Assembly: GCA_018335615.1 (NCBI GenBank)
Contig: JAGXRS010000224.1
Span: 1-15,034, forward strand
Direction: 5' to 3'
Length of the DNA: 15,034 bases
DNA from: Hydrogenophaga sp.
GTDB taxonomy: Bacteria; Pseudomonadota; Gammaproteobacteria; Burkholderiales; Burkholderiaceae_C
Positions 7,962 to 14,859 of this stretch are shown in pieces. The position numbers and the translations under genes are program-made. A model generated the notes under the pieces. The model did no database searches. It was not told the DNA's origin and saw nothing but the letters and a program-made list of their open reading frames with translations. How positions within the stretch are numbered: position 1 is the stretch's first letter; each line of letters opens with the position of its first letter.

Positions 7962-9797
7962 ATGGCAATGATTGATATCCAGGTTCCCGACATTGGCGAC
8001 TTCGACGAAGTCACGGTGATCGAACTGCTGGTGAAACCCGGCGACACCGTCAAGGTCGAACAGTCGCTCATCACGGTGGAGTCCGACAAGGCGTCGATGG
8101 AGATTCCCTCGTCGCATGCCGGCGTGGTGAAAGAGCTCAAGGTCGCGCTGGGCGACAAGGTCAAGCAGGGTTCGGTGGTGCTGGTGCTGGAAGGCGAGGG
8201 CGCTGCTGCAGCCCCTGCGCCTGCCGCGGCTCCTGCACCGTCGCCTGCTCCGGCTGCTGCCGCACCTGTCGCTGCACCGGTGGCCGCGCCTGCCGCCGCC
8301 AGCTTTGATGGATCGGCCGACCTCGAGTGCGACCTGCTCGTGCTCGGCGCAGGCCCCGGCGGTTATTCGGCCGCCTTCCGCGCGGCCGACCTCGGCCTGA
8401 AGGTGGTGATCGTCGAGCGCTACGCCACCCTGGGGGGCGTGTGCCTGAACGTGGGCTGCATCCCGTCCAAGGCGCTGCTGCACGTGGCCGCTGTCATGGA
8501 CGAGGTCAGCCATATGGCCGATCTGGGCGTGGACTTCGGAGCGCCGGTGGTCAACATCGACAAGCTGCGTGGCCACAAGGAAAAGGTCATCGGCAAGCTC
8601 ACCGGTGGCCTGGCCGCCATGGCCAAGATGCGCAAGGTCACGACCGTGCGCGGCTACGGTGCCTTCGTCGGGCCCAACCACGTCGAGGTCGAAGAAACCA
8701 CCGGCACCTCGCAGGAGAAAACCGGGCAGAAGCAGGTGATCGCGTTCAAGAAGTGCATCATCGCTGCGGGCTCGCAGGCGGTGCGCCTGCCCTTCATGCC
8801 CGACGATCCGCGCGTGGTGGACAGTACCGGCGCGCTCGCGCTGAAGGAAGTGCCCAAGCGCATGCTGATCCTCGGCGGCGGCATCATCGGCCTGGAGATG
8901 GGCACGGTCTACAGCACGCTGGGCGCCCGTCTGGACGTGGTGGAGATGATGGACGGTCTGATGCAGGGCGCCGACCGCGACCTGGTGAAGATCTGGCAGA
9001 AGATGAACGCCAAGCGCTTCGACAACATCATGCTCAAGACCAAGACGGTGAGCGCCCGTGCGCTGCCCGAAGGCATTGAGGTGACGTTCGAGAGCGCCGA
9101 GCCCGGCGGCACCGCGCCCGCGCCGCAGGTCTACGACCTGGTGCTGCAGGCCGTGGGCCGCACGCCCAACGGCAAGAAGATCGCCGCTGACAAGGCCGGC
9201 GTGGCCGTGACCGACCGCGGCTTCATCAACGTCGACATCCAGATGCGCACCAACGTGCCGCACATCTTCGCCATCGGCGACATCGTGGGCCAGCCCATGC
9301 TGGCGCACAAGGCGGTGCACGAGGCGCATGTGGCGGCAGAAGTCATTGCCGGCGAACTGCAGGGCAACAAGGAGCTGGCCGCGGCCGCCTTCAACGCCCG
9401 CGTGATCCCCAGTGTGGCCTACACCGACCCCGAAGTGGCCTGGGTGGGACTCACCGAAGACCAGGCCAAGGCGCAGGGCATCAAGGTCAACAAAGGCCTG
9501 TTCCCCTGGACAGCTTCAGGCCGTGCGATTGCCAATGGCCGAGATGAAGGCGTGACCAAGCTGCTGTTTGACGACAGTCCCGAAGCACACGGCCACGGCA
9601 AAATCCTGGGCGGCGGCATGGTCGGCACGCACGCCGGCGACATGATCGGCGAGATCGCGCTGGCCATCGAGATGGGTGCCGACGCAGTGGACATCGGCAA
9701 GACCATCCACCCCCACCCCACGCTGGGCGAAAGCATCGGCATGGCGGCGGAGGTGGCGCACGGATCCTGCACCGATTTGCCACCGGCGAAGAGGTAA
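7962..9797 (+). CDS. lpdA: Dihydrolipoamide dehydrogenase (E3) with N-terminal lipoyl domain
   Basis: FAD enzyme that reoxidises dihydrolipoamide on AceF and passes electrons to NAD+. At 611 aa it is about 130 residues longer than plain E3 because of a fused lipoyl domain (2-79, lipoylated K43) and an Ala/Pro linker (about 80-117). The FAD-binding GxGxxG is GAGPGG at 129-134. The redox disulfide is C161-LNVG-C166. The NAD-binding glycine motif is ILGGGIIGLEMG, and a second FAD contact is in FAIGD. The C-terminal catalytic pair is H585-E590 in HPHPTLGE. AGGA just after the aceF stop serves as the ribosome binding site. Lipoyl-E3 fusions of this kind are known in beta-proteobacteria and Neisseria. 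Last gene of the clear pdh operon. Confidence 0.97.
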   Translation: MAMIDIQVPDIGDFDEVTVIELLVKPGDTVKVEQSLITVESDKASMEIPSSHAGVVKELKVALGDKVKQGSVVLVLEGEGAAAAPAPAAAPAPSPAPAAAAPVAAPVAAPAAASFDGSADLECDLLVLGAGPGGYSAAFRAADLGLKVVIVERYATLGGVCLNVGCIPSKALLHVAAVMDEVSHMADLGVDFGAPVVNIDKLRGHKEKVIGKLTGGLAAMAKMRKVTTVRGYGAFVGPNHVEVEETTGTSQEKTGQKQVIAFKKCIIAAGSQAVRLPFMPDDPRVVDSTGALALKEVPKRMLILGGGIIGLEMGTVYSTLGARLDVVEMMDGLMQGADRDLVKIWQKMNAKRFDNIMLKTKTVSARALPEGIEVTFESAEPGGTAPAPQVYDLVLQAVGRTPNGKKIAADKAGVAVTDRGFINVDIQMRTNVPHIFAIGDIVGQPMLAHKAVHEAHVAAEVIAGELQGNKELAAAAFNARVIPSVAYTDPEVAWVGLTEDQAKAQGIKVNKGLFPWTASGRAIANGRDEGVTKLLFDDSPEAHGHGKILGGGMVGTHAGDMIGEIALAIEMGADAVDIGKTIHPHPTLGESIGMAAEVAHGSCTDLPPAKR

Positions 9798-9828
9798 GGC
9801 CCTGCGCGTTTCAGAGACAGGGTCCGAA

Positions 9829-9876
9829 CCGACAACGCCGCGGCGGGAGTCCGCTTCCGTGCCCGCGGCGTGTCGG
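9829..9876. other. Strong GC-rich hairpin downstream of lpdA
   Basis: The left arm CCGACA-A-CGCCGCGG (9829-9843) pairs with CCGCGGCGTGTCGG (9863-9876): 14 base pairs with a single bulged A9835, around a loop of about 19 bases. It starts about 30 bases after the lpdA stop. No T-run follows (CGGGTGCCC instead), so it is not a textbook intrinsic terminator. It may protect the 3' end of the pdh mRNA, pause polymerase or work with Rho. Confidence 0.6.
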
Positions 9877-9931
9877 CGGGTGCCCTGGTCCTGAACGCAC
9901 GCACGAAGGGCAGGACCTGTCAGGCCCGCAG

Positions 9932-9940
9932 TGGTGTAAT
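9932..9940 (+). promoter_or_regulatory. Candidate extended -10 promoter for the ferredoxin-globin gene
   Basis: TGG-TGTAAT (9932-9940) matches an extended -10 element (TG, one base, then a hexamer 5/6 to TATAAT). The -35 position (9912-9917, AGGACC) is poor. Transcription would start near 9947, leaving a leader of about 30 nt. Together with the hairpin upstream this suggests the gene can be transcribed apart from lpdA. No FNR-like TTGAT/ATCAA site is visible. Confidence 0.35.
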
Positions 9941-9976
9941 CCGCGTATCCAGGGTTGCCATTTCGTCAGGGTCTAC

Positions 9977-11284
9977 ATGTCCGCCGTTTTCCCCGTTTCA
10001 CCTCTTTCCGAGTCGGTTCCCGAAAGCGACGTTCCGTCTGGAAAGCACTTGCCCCATGTGCGCTTTCTCGACCGCACGGTCGAGGTTCGCCCCGACGAAA
10101 CCGCGCTCGACGCATTGCTGCGGGGCGGGGTGGACGTGGCGTTTTCCTGTCGCGGCGGCGTCTGCCATGCCTGCCTGATGCATTGCCGCGAGGGGACCGT
10201 CCCGGGAGACGCCCAGCGCGGACTGTCAGACCATCTGAAGGAGCGGAAGTACCTGCTCGCCTGTCAATGTCGGCCGACATCGACGCTGGTGTTGGAGCGT
10301 CCCCTGCCGCGCGACCTGCGCACCACGTGCGTACTCACGCAGGTCGAGGGCCAGGGGTCCCCCGTCCTGAAGCTGCACTTTGAACCGATGCGCACGCTGC
10401 TTTACCGCACGGGACAACACCTGCGACTGCTCACCGGCGGTCCCGACGAACCCGTACTGCGGTTGACCAGCCGTCCGGACGACGAATGGGTACTGGAGGC
10501 GGAGCTGGACTGTCCTACTGGCGAGCCACCCGTTGCTTGGCTTCGAGGAGACGTGCCGTTCGGCCATGAATTCGAGGTTTGGGGTCCAGTCGAGCCCGAT
10601 GTGGTGGCGGGCGCAACTGACCCCTGTGTGGCCTCATGCCATCAGGTGGCGGGTGAACCCGCTGGTGACGTGGCGGCTGTGACGCAAGGCGAGCGCCCCG
10701 TCCACACCGAACTCGACGCACCACGCCCTGATCCTGGGCTGTGGCGCGAGCTCGACGAAGGCCGCACCGTGCGCCGCGTGCTGGAAGATTTTTACGCGCA
10801 GGTATATGCCGACGATCGCCTGGCCTCGTTCTTTGAGGGCGTGACGATGGAGCGCGCCATTGGCAAGCAATACTCGTTTCTGCAAGAGATGCTCACGGGC
10901 GAGAAAGTTTATTTCGGCGAGCGTCCACGCAACTCGCACCACTGGATGGTGATTTCTGACGAGCTGCTCAATTACCGGCAGGCGCTGATGGTGGCCACGT
11001 TGGAAAAGCACGGTCTGAGCCCCGAGCAGATCGCGCGCTGGACGCGCGTGGAGGAACACTGGCGGCGCGATCTGGTGAAGTCGGCGCCCTGGCCCAGAAA
11101 GATCGGTGAATTCGAGTTCCCGTTGCACGGTTTCGCGAAGGAAGTGCTGAGCGAAGGCTCGATGTGCGACCACTGCGGCTCGGAAGTGCCATCCGGCACC
11201 GAGGTGCTGTACCACTTGCGCCTGGGCACGATCAGCTGCGCGGCCTGTGCGCCAGCCGTGGGGCGCGACACGGCTCAGGGCTGA
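9977..11284 (+). CDS. Ferredoxin - flavin-reductase-like barrel - truncated globin - CxxC fusion protein
   Basis: 435-aa soluble protein, no signal peptide or membrane segment. Residues about 25-108 are a plant-type [2Fe-2S] ferredoxin domain with ligands C58, C63, C66 and C96 (CRGGVCHAC ... LLACQC). Residues about 112-206 resemble the FAD-binding barrel of ferredoxin-NADP reductases (YRTGQHLRLL, RLTS at 162-165, GDVPFGHEFEVWGP), but the Tyr of the usual RxYS motif is Thr and no NAD(P) domain follows. An acidic/Ala-rich linker (207-251) leads to a group I truncated haemoglobin-like domain (about 252-370: FYAQVYADDRLASFF, then the F-helix around SHHWMVIS with candidate proximal His H321). The tail has C397-x2-C400 and C421-x2-C424, a zinc-ribbon-like knuckle. 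An O2- or NO-handling or sensing role is inference. An AGGG about 5 bases upstream is a fair ribosome binding site. Confidence 0.85.
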   Translation: MSAVFPVSPLSESVPESDVPSGKHLPHVRFLDRTVEVRPDETALDALLRGGVDVAFSCRGGVCHACLMHCREGTVPGDAQRGLSDHLKERKYLLACQCRPTSTLVLERPLPRDLRTTCVLTQVEGQGSPVLKLHFEPMRTLLYRTGQHLRLLTGGPDEPVLRLTSRPDDEWVLEAELDCPTGEPPVAWLRGDVPFGHEFEVWGPVEPDVVAGATDPCVASCHQVAGEPAGDVAAVTQGERPVHTELDAPRPDPGLWRELDEGRTVRRVLEDFYAQVYADDRLASFFEGVTMERAIGKQYSFLQEMLTGEKVYFGERPRNSHHWMVISDELLNYRQALMVATLEKHGLSPEQIARWTRVEEHWRRDLVKSAPWPRKIGEFEFPLHGFAKEVLSEGSMCDHCGSEVPSGTEVLYHLRLGTISCAACAPAVGRDTAQG

Positions 11285-11357
11285 CCGGTTGGGTCTTCGG
11301 CCCCGTTTCCCGGCTACGTGACGGCAGGCCGAGTCCCGCGGATGGGGCGTCCGTGCA

Positions 11358-11924
11358 TCAGCGCATCGTGGCGGGCGCCTCGACGCCGGCCGTCATGGGC
11401 ACCCGACGCGCGCCGTTGAAGCGTTTCTGCCAGTAGGCCATGCGCATGTCTTCCACGCGCACATGGGAGCCAGCGCGGGGGGAGTGGATGAACTTGCCGT
11501 CGCCCACGTAAATACCCACATGGCTGAAGGCGCGCTTCATGGTGTTGAAGAAGACGAGGTCGCCCGGCTTGAGCTCACTGCGATCGATGACCTGGGTGGC
11601 GGCGGCCTGCTCGTCGGCGCGGCGGGGCAGCACCTTGCCCAGCGACTCTTCGAACACCGCGCGCACGAAACCGCTGCAATCAAAGCCGCCCTCGGCGGTG
11701 TTGCCGCCGAATTTGTAGGGCACGCCGAGGAAGCCCATGGCGTTCATGACCAAGCCGGAGGCCCGCAAGCCCACCGAATCGCGGGCGTTCTGCCATTGTT
11801 CGCCGAGGCGGCTCATGAGCCCCCTGTCCTCCAGAAAGGCGTCCATGTCGTCGAAGGGGGCGGCTGGCGCCGCTTGTGCCGAGAGCGCGCAACTCAGCAA
11901 AAGAGCAGGTATCCATCGAATCAT
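11358..11924 (-). CDS. Secreted NlpC/P60 peptidoglycan hydrolase
   Basis: Cell-wall cysteine peptidase of the NlpC/P60 family, which cleaves peptide stems of peptidoglycan in the periplasm. 188 aa. The signal peptide is residues 1-18 (hydrophobic LLLSCALSAQA, cleavage after AQA). The catalytic domain starts near 57: the nucleophile C83 lies in GGFDCSGFV, preceded by the GVPYKFGG signature, with H135 in FSHVGIYVG and a third polar residue H147 in FIHSP. A cysteine at position 12 is not a believable lipobox because it lies too close to the N-terminus. It is a stand-alone gene, convergent with the ferredoxin-globin gene and divergent from the isochorismatase-like gene. No strong ribosome binding site precedes the ATG at 11924. 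Confidence 0.93.
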   Translation of the reverse strand: MIRWIPALLLSCALSAQAAPAAPFDDMDAFLEDRGLMSRLGEQWQNARDSVGLRASGLVMNAMGFLGVPYKFGGNTAEGGFDCSGFVRAVFEESLGKVLPRRADEQAAATQVIDRSELKPGDLVFFNTMKRAFSHVGIYVGDGKFIHSPRAGSHVRVEDMRMAYWQKRFNGARRVPMTAGVEAPATMR

Positions 11925-12103
11925 GCCGGCAGGGTAGGGTCCAGCGCCTCACAAGTCAAGCAAAGAAGTCATGCAAGATCTTGATTTTGTTCAGGAATGC
12001 CGCAGGTCGGCTTTCCCGCACCCTTGATCTGTCAGCGGCGGATGTGGTTTGCGGGACCGATCAGCGAGAATCGCGGCTTCCAACTGAATCAAGAAAGACA
12101 CCC

Positions 12104-12709
12104 ATGTTGCTGGACGCCACGGATTCCCAACTGGTGCTGGTGGACTACCAGCCCCGCCTGATGCCCGTCATTCACGAGGGTTCGCTGGTGCTGGCAAATG
12201 CCCTGCGGCTGGCGCGAATGGCCCGGCTGATGGAGGTCCCGGCCTGGGGCACCGAGCAGAACCCGGACAAGCTGGGCGCGAATCCTCCCGAGTTGCGCGA
12301 GCTGTGTCGCAAGACACTCTCCAAGATGCACTTCAGCGCCGTGGCCGATGGCCTGGCCGACTGGCTGCGCCCGCCCGCCCGCCCGGCGGGTGGCAACGCC
12401 CGCAGCCTGCCCAAGCACCTGCAGAAGAGCCCGGCCGCACCCGCTCCCGAGCGCGGCATGATCGTCATCGCGGGTTGCGAAGCCCATGTGTGCCTGATGC
12501 AGACCGCACTGGAACTGATCGAACAGGAGTTCGATGTGTGGGTGGTGACCGACGCCTGCGGTTCCCGCACCGAGCGCAACCGCGACGCGGCCTTTGATCG
12601 CCTAGCGGGTGCCGGTGCCGAACTCGTCACCACCGAGATGGTGGCGTTCGAGTGGCTCGGCACCGCCGATCATCCGGCCTTCCGTGATGTTCATGCCCTG
12701 ATCAAGTAA
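12104..12709 (+). CDS. Isochorismatase-family (cysteine) hydrolase
   Basis: Cytoplasmic cysteine hydrolase of the isochorismatase-like superfamily (YcaC/nicotinamidase relatives), 201 aa from the chosen start. The catalytic triad is visible: D14 (VLVDYQPRLMP), K74 (LSKMHF) and C130 (GCEAHVCLMQTA, with the preceding residues forming the usual cis-peptide turn). A Pro/Ala/Arg-rich insert (about 89-118) lies between the Lys and the Cys. The substrate cannot be told from the sequence. The ATG at 12104 is chosen because the family core (DATDSQLVLVDYQ) starts at once and GAAAGA lies upstream; the frame stays open to 11876, but that would overlap the start of the divergent NlpC/P60 gene. No partner genes indicate a pathway. 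Confidence 0.9.
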   Translation: MLLDATDSQLVLVDYQPRLMPVIHEGSLVLANALRLARMARLMEVPAWGTEQNPDKLGANPPELRELCRKTLSKMHFSAVADGLADWLRPPARPAGGNARSLPKHLQKSPAAPAPERGMIVIAGCEAHVCLMQTALELIEQEFDVWVVTDACGSRTERNRDAAFDRLAGAGAELVTTEMVAFEWLGTADHPAFRDVHALIK

Positions 12710-12739
12710 GCCAGCAGGCCAGCAGGTCCGTCCGCGGGC

Positions 12740-13498
12740 TCAGCGAGGCGCCAGGCGGATCGCTCCATCCAGCCGGATCACCTCGCCGTTGAGCATGTCG
12801 TTCTCGATGATGTGCTTGGCCAGCTTGGCGTAATCCTGCGGGGTGCCCAGGCGCGAAGGGAAGGGCACGCTGGCGGCCAGCGCATCCTGCACTTCCTGTG
12901 GCATGCCGAACAGCATGGGCGTGCCGAAGATGCCTGGGGCAATCGTCATATTGCGGATACCGTTGCGGGCGAGGTCGCGGGCGATGGGCAGCGTCATGCC
13001 CACCACACCGCCCTTGGATGCAGCGTAGGCGGCCTGGCCGATCTGTCCGTCGTAGGCTGCGACGCTGGCGGTTGAGATCATCACGCCACGTTCACCGGTG
13101 ATGTCGGGCTCGTTCTTGCACATGGCGTCGGCGGCCAGTCGGATCATGTTGAAGCTGCCCACCAAGTTGACCATGATGGTCTTGGTGTAGACGTTCAGGC
13201 TGTGCGGGCCGTTCTTGCCCACCGTCTTCTCGGCCGGCGCGATGCCGGCGCAGTTGATCAGGCCCATGAGCTTGCCCATGGAAACCGCCTGCGCCACCAC
13301 GGCCTGGCCGTCGGCTTCGCTGCTCACATCGCATTTGACAAAGACACCGCCGATTTCCTGGGCCACGGCTTCGCCTTTTTCTGCCTGCATGTCGGCAATG
13401 ACGACCTTGCCGCCGTTGGCCGCCAGCATGCGCGCCGTGCCCTCGCCGAGTCCCGATGCGCCGCCGGTGACGATGAATACCTTGCCTTGAATCTCCAT
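12740..13498 (-). CDS. Short-chain dehydrogenase, likely 3-hydroxyacyl-CoA dehydrogenase (HSD10-like)
   Basis: NAD-dependent oxidoreductase of the classical SDR family, 252 aa, typical length. The cofactor motif is TGGASGLG (11-18); D36 at the end of the second strand favours NAD(H). Then come NCAG (82-85), N111, and the catalytic S145, Y158 and K162 (AAYAASKGG). The run SVAAYDGQIGQAAY matches type-2 3-hydroxyacyl-CoA dehydrogenases, which act in isoleucine and short-chain fatty acid breakdown; this specificity is family inference. The ATG at 13498 is preceded by GAGGAG at 6 bases. The in-frame ATG at 13552 would put the operator inside the coding region and is rejected. The palindromic operator immediately upstream suggests catabolite-linked repression. 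Confidence 0.93.
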   Translation of the reverse strand: MEIQGKVFIVTGGASGLGEGTARMLAANGGKVVIADMQAEKGEAVAQEIGGVFVKCDVSSEADGQAVVAQAVSMGKLMGLINCAGIAPAEKTVGKNGPHSLNVYTKTIMVNLVGSFNMIRLAADAMCKNEPDITGERGVMISTASVAAYDGQIGQAAYAASKGGVVGMTLPIARDLARNGIRNMTIAPGIFGTPMLFGMPQEVQDALAASVPFPSRLGTPQDYAKLAKHIIENDMLNGEVIRLDGAIRLAPR

Positions 13499-13517
13499 GG
13501 GGTGCTCCTCTGCATGA

Positions 13518-13539
13518 TTGACGTTGACGTAAACGTCAA
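13518..13539. promoter_or_regulatory. Palindromic ACGT operator, LiuR-like, upstream of the dehydrogenase
   Basis: A perfect inverted repeat TTGACGT-AA-ACGTCAA (13524-13539) is preceded by a third half-site TTGACG (13518-13523) in direct orientation. It lies 20-41 bases before the dehydrogenase ATG on the minus strand, where it should cover the transcription start or core promoter. The shape resembles ACGT-centred sites of LiuR, the MerR-family regulator of branched-chain amino acid and acyl-CoA catabolism in proteobacteria, which fits the predicted enzyme. No regulator gene is in the window. Confidence 0.65.
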
Positions 13540-13550
13540 TTATGCGGCAC

Positions 13551-13575
13551 AAAAAAGCCCGCGTGAGCGGGCTTT
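13551..13575 (-). terminator. Intrinsic terminator for the iron-binding protein gene
   Basis: A 9-bp perfect stem, AAAGCCCGC (13554-13562) with GCGGGCTTT (13567-13575) around a GTGA loop. Read on the minus strand the stem runs into TTTTTT (13556 down to 13551). It ends transcription coming from the minus-strand gene at 13699-14754 and sits only 11 bases upstream of the dehydrogenase operator, insulating that promoter. On the plus strand only three T follow. Confidence 0.88.
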
Positions 13576-13698
13576 GACGAGGTGCTGAGGGCGGCGTCCG
13601 GTGCGCGCGAGGGTTTTTAGGGCGGATGCGGCGAACCGACGTTACGGGATCGCAAGCATCGCCCCGACCGGGGAGGCCGCCGCGCAGCGGCGCGGGTG

Positions 13699-14754
13699 TT
13701 ACTTGTATCCCACGCGGTCCAGCATCTGCTGCACCTTGGTCATGTTCTTGGCCACGACACCCAGGGGGATATTCTCGGTCTTGAAGCCGTCGCCGCCGAT
13801 GGACGCCAACGCCTTGTTGTCGATCTTCAGACCCTTGACCGCAGGGAATTCGTTGTTGCCGTTGGCGAAATAGTCCTGGGCGAAGGGGCTGGCCAGGAAT
13901 TCCATGAACTGGACGGCGTGTTCGCGGTTCTTGGCGTGCTTGGCCACGGCCGCTCCGGCGATGTTCACGTGCGTGCCGCTGGTGCCCTGGTTGGGGAATA
14001 CCACCCGCACTTTTTCCATCACCGCGCGGTCTTCAGGCTTGGTGGATTTGAGCAGGCGTGCCACGTAATAGGTGTTGGTGAGTGCCACACCGCATTCGCC
14101 CGAGGCCACGGCCTTGACCTGATCGGTGTCGCCGCCCTTGGGCCCGCGCGCCATGTTGTCCACCACACCCTTGAGCCAGGCTTCGCCCTTCTGGTCGCCC
14201 AGGCGCTCCACCACGGTGGCGAACAACGAGAGGTTGTAAGGGTGCGAACCCGAGCGCGTGCAGACCAGTCCCTTGAGGGCTGGGTCGGCCAGTTGCTCGT
14301 AAGTGGCCACGTCGGCAGCCTTCACACGCAGCGGGTCGTACACGATCACGCGGGCGCGGGTGGAGAAGCCGGTCCAGGTCACGCCATCGGCGGTGGGGAT
14401 GGCGCGCAGGTTGGCGGGAATCGCCGCATCAAGCCTGGCCGATTTGATCGGCTGGAACAGGCCCTGGCTGTCGGCGGACACCATGCGGGCAGCGTCCACC
14501 AGCAGGATCACGTCGGCTGGCGAGGCTGCGCCCTCGGCACGCAGGCGCGCGACAATGCCGGCGTCGTCACCGTCCACGCGGTTGATCTTGATGCCGGTGG
14601 TGCGGGTGAACGTGTCATACATGACATCGTCGGTCTGGTAGTGGCGGGCCGAGTAAAGGTTGAGCACCTTGTCCTGGGCCACGGCCGCAGACTGAAAGGC
14701 CACGCCAGCGGTCAGCGCAGACAGAAGAATCGAGAACTTGGCAAGCTGTTTCAT
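13699..14754 (-). CDS. Periplasmic Fe(3+)-binding protein of an ABC transporter (FutA/FbpA type)
   Basis: Periplasmic substrate-binding protein that captures ferric iron for an ABC importer, 351 aa. The signal peptide ends near residue 26 (SAAVA, then QDKVLN). The mature protein starts with LYSARHY (Y34, H38 and Y39 in the ligand region), has SPADVILLVDAARM, and carries the hallmark NTYYVAR tyrosines Y229-Y230, followed by FPNQGTSGTHVN. This pattern matches FutA-like proteins closely. The start at 14754 gives a proper short n-region (MKQLAKF); an in-frame ATG at 14796 would add 14 residues before the signal peptide. No permease or ATPase gene is adjacent: downstream is a terminator, upstream a divergent lipoprotein. 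No clear Fur box was found. Confidence 0.93.
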   Translation of the reverse strand: MKQLAKFSILLSALTAGVAFQSAAVAQDKVLNLYSARHYQTDDVMYDTFTRTTGIKINRVDGDDAGIVARLRAEGAASPADVILLVDAARMVSADSQGLFQPIKSARLDAAIPANLRAIPTADGVTWTGFSTRARVIVYDPLRVKAADVATYEQLADPALKGLVCTRSGSHPYNLSLFATVVERLGDQKGEAWLKGVVDNMARGPKGGDTDQVKAVASGECGVALTNTYYVARLLKSTKPEDRAVMEKVRVVFPNQGTSGTHVNIAGAAVAKHAKNREHAVQFMEFLASPFAQDYFANGNNEFPAVKGLKIDNKALASIGGDGFKTENIPLGVVAKNMTKVQQMLDRVGYK

Positions 14755-14859
14755 GGCACACGTCCAGGTTGGAGAATCAAAAATCAAACAAGGCATTGAC
14801 AGGAAGGTGAACCCGCGTGGCTGGCATCGCAGCGTCCGGCGTGGTTCAATTCAAGCATG

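Noticed and set aside
7707..9329. 540-codon open frame on the minus strand across aceF/lpdA
   Set aside because: His/Asp/Val-rich mirror frame of GC-rich coding sequence; no domain recognised.
11285..11357. Terminator between the convergent ferredoxin-globin and NlpC/P60 genes
   Set aside because: Only a 6-bp TCGGCC/GGCCGA pairing with a long loop and no T-run; too weak to call.
11889..11924. Lipobox (LLSC) in the NlpC/P60 protein
   Set aside because: The cysteine is at residue 12, too close to the N-terminus, and a standard signal peptidase I site (AQA) follows.
11876..12103. Longer start for the isochorismatase-like protein
   Set aside because: It would overlap the signal peptide region of the divergent NlpC/P60 gene and adds a Ser/Arg-rich stretch with no homology signature.
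13499..13552. Longer start for the dehydrogenase
   Set aside because: It would translate the palindromic operator into an unrelated N-terminus; the later ATG has GAGGAG at good spacing and begins the SDR fold.
13576..13698. Further RNA element or gene between terminator and the iron-binding gene stop
   Set aside because: Only short GC inverted repeats (for example CCCC-GA-CCGGGG and GCCGC/GCGGC); no conserved RNA fold or open frame recognised.
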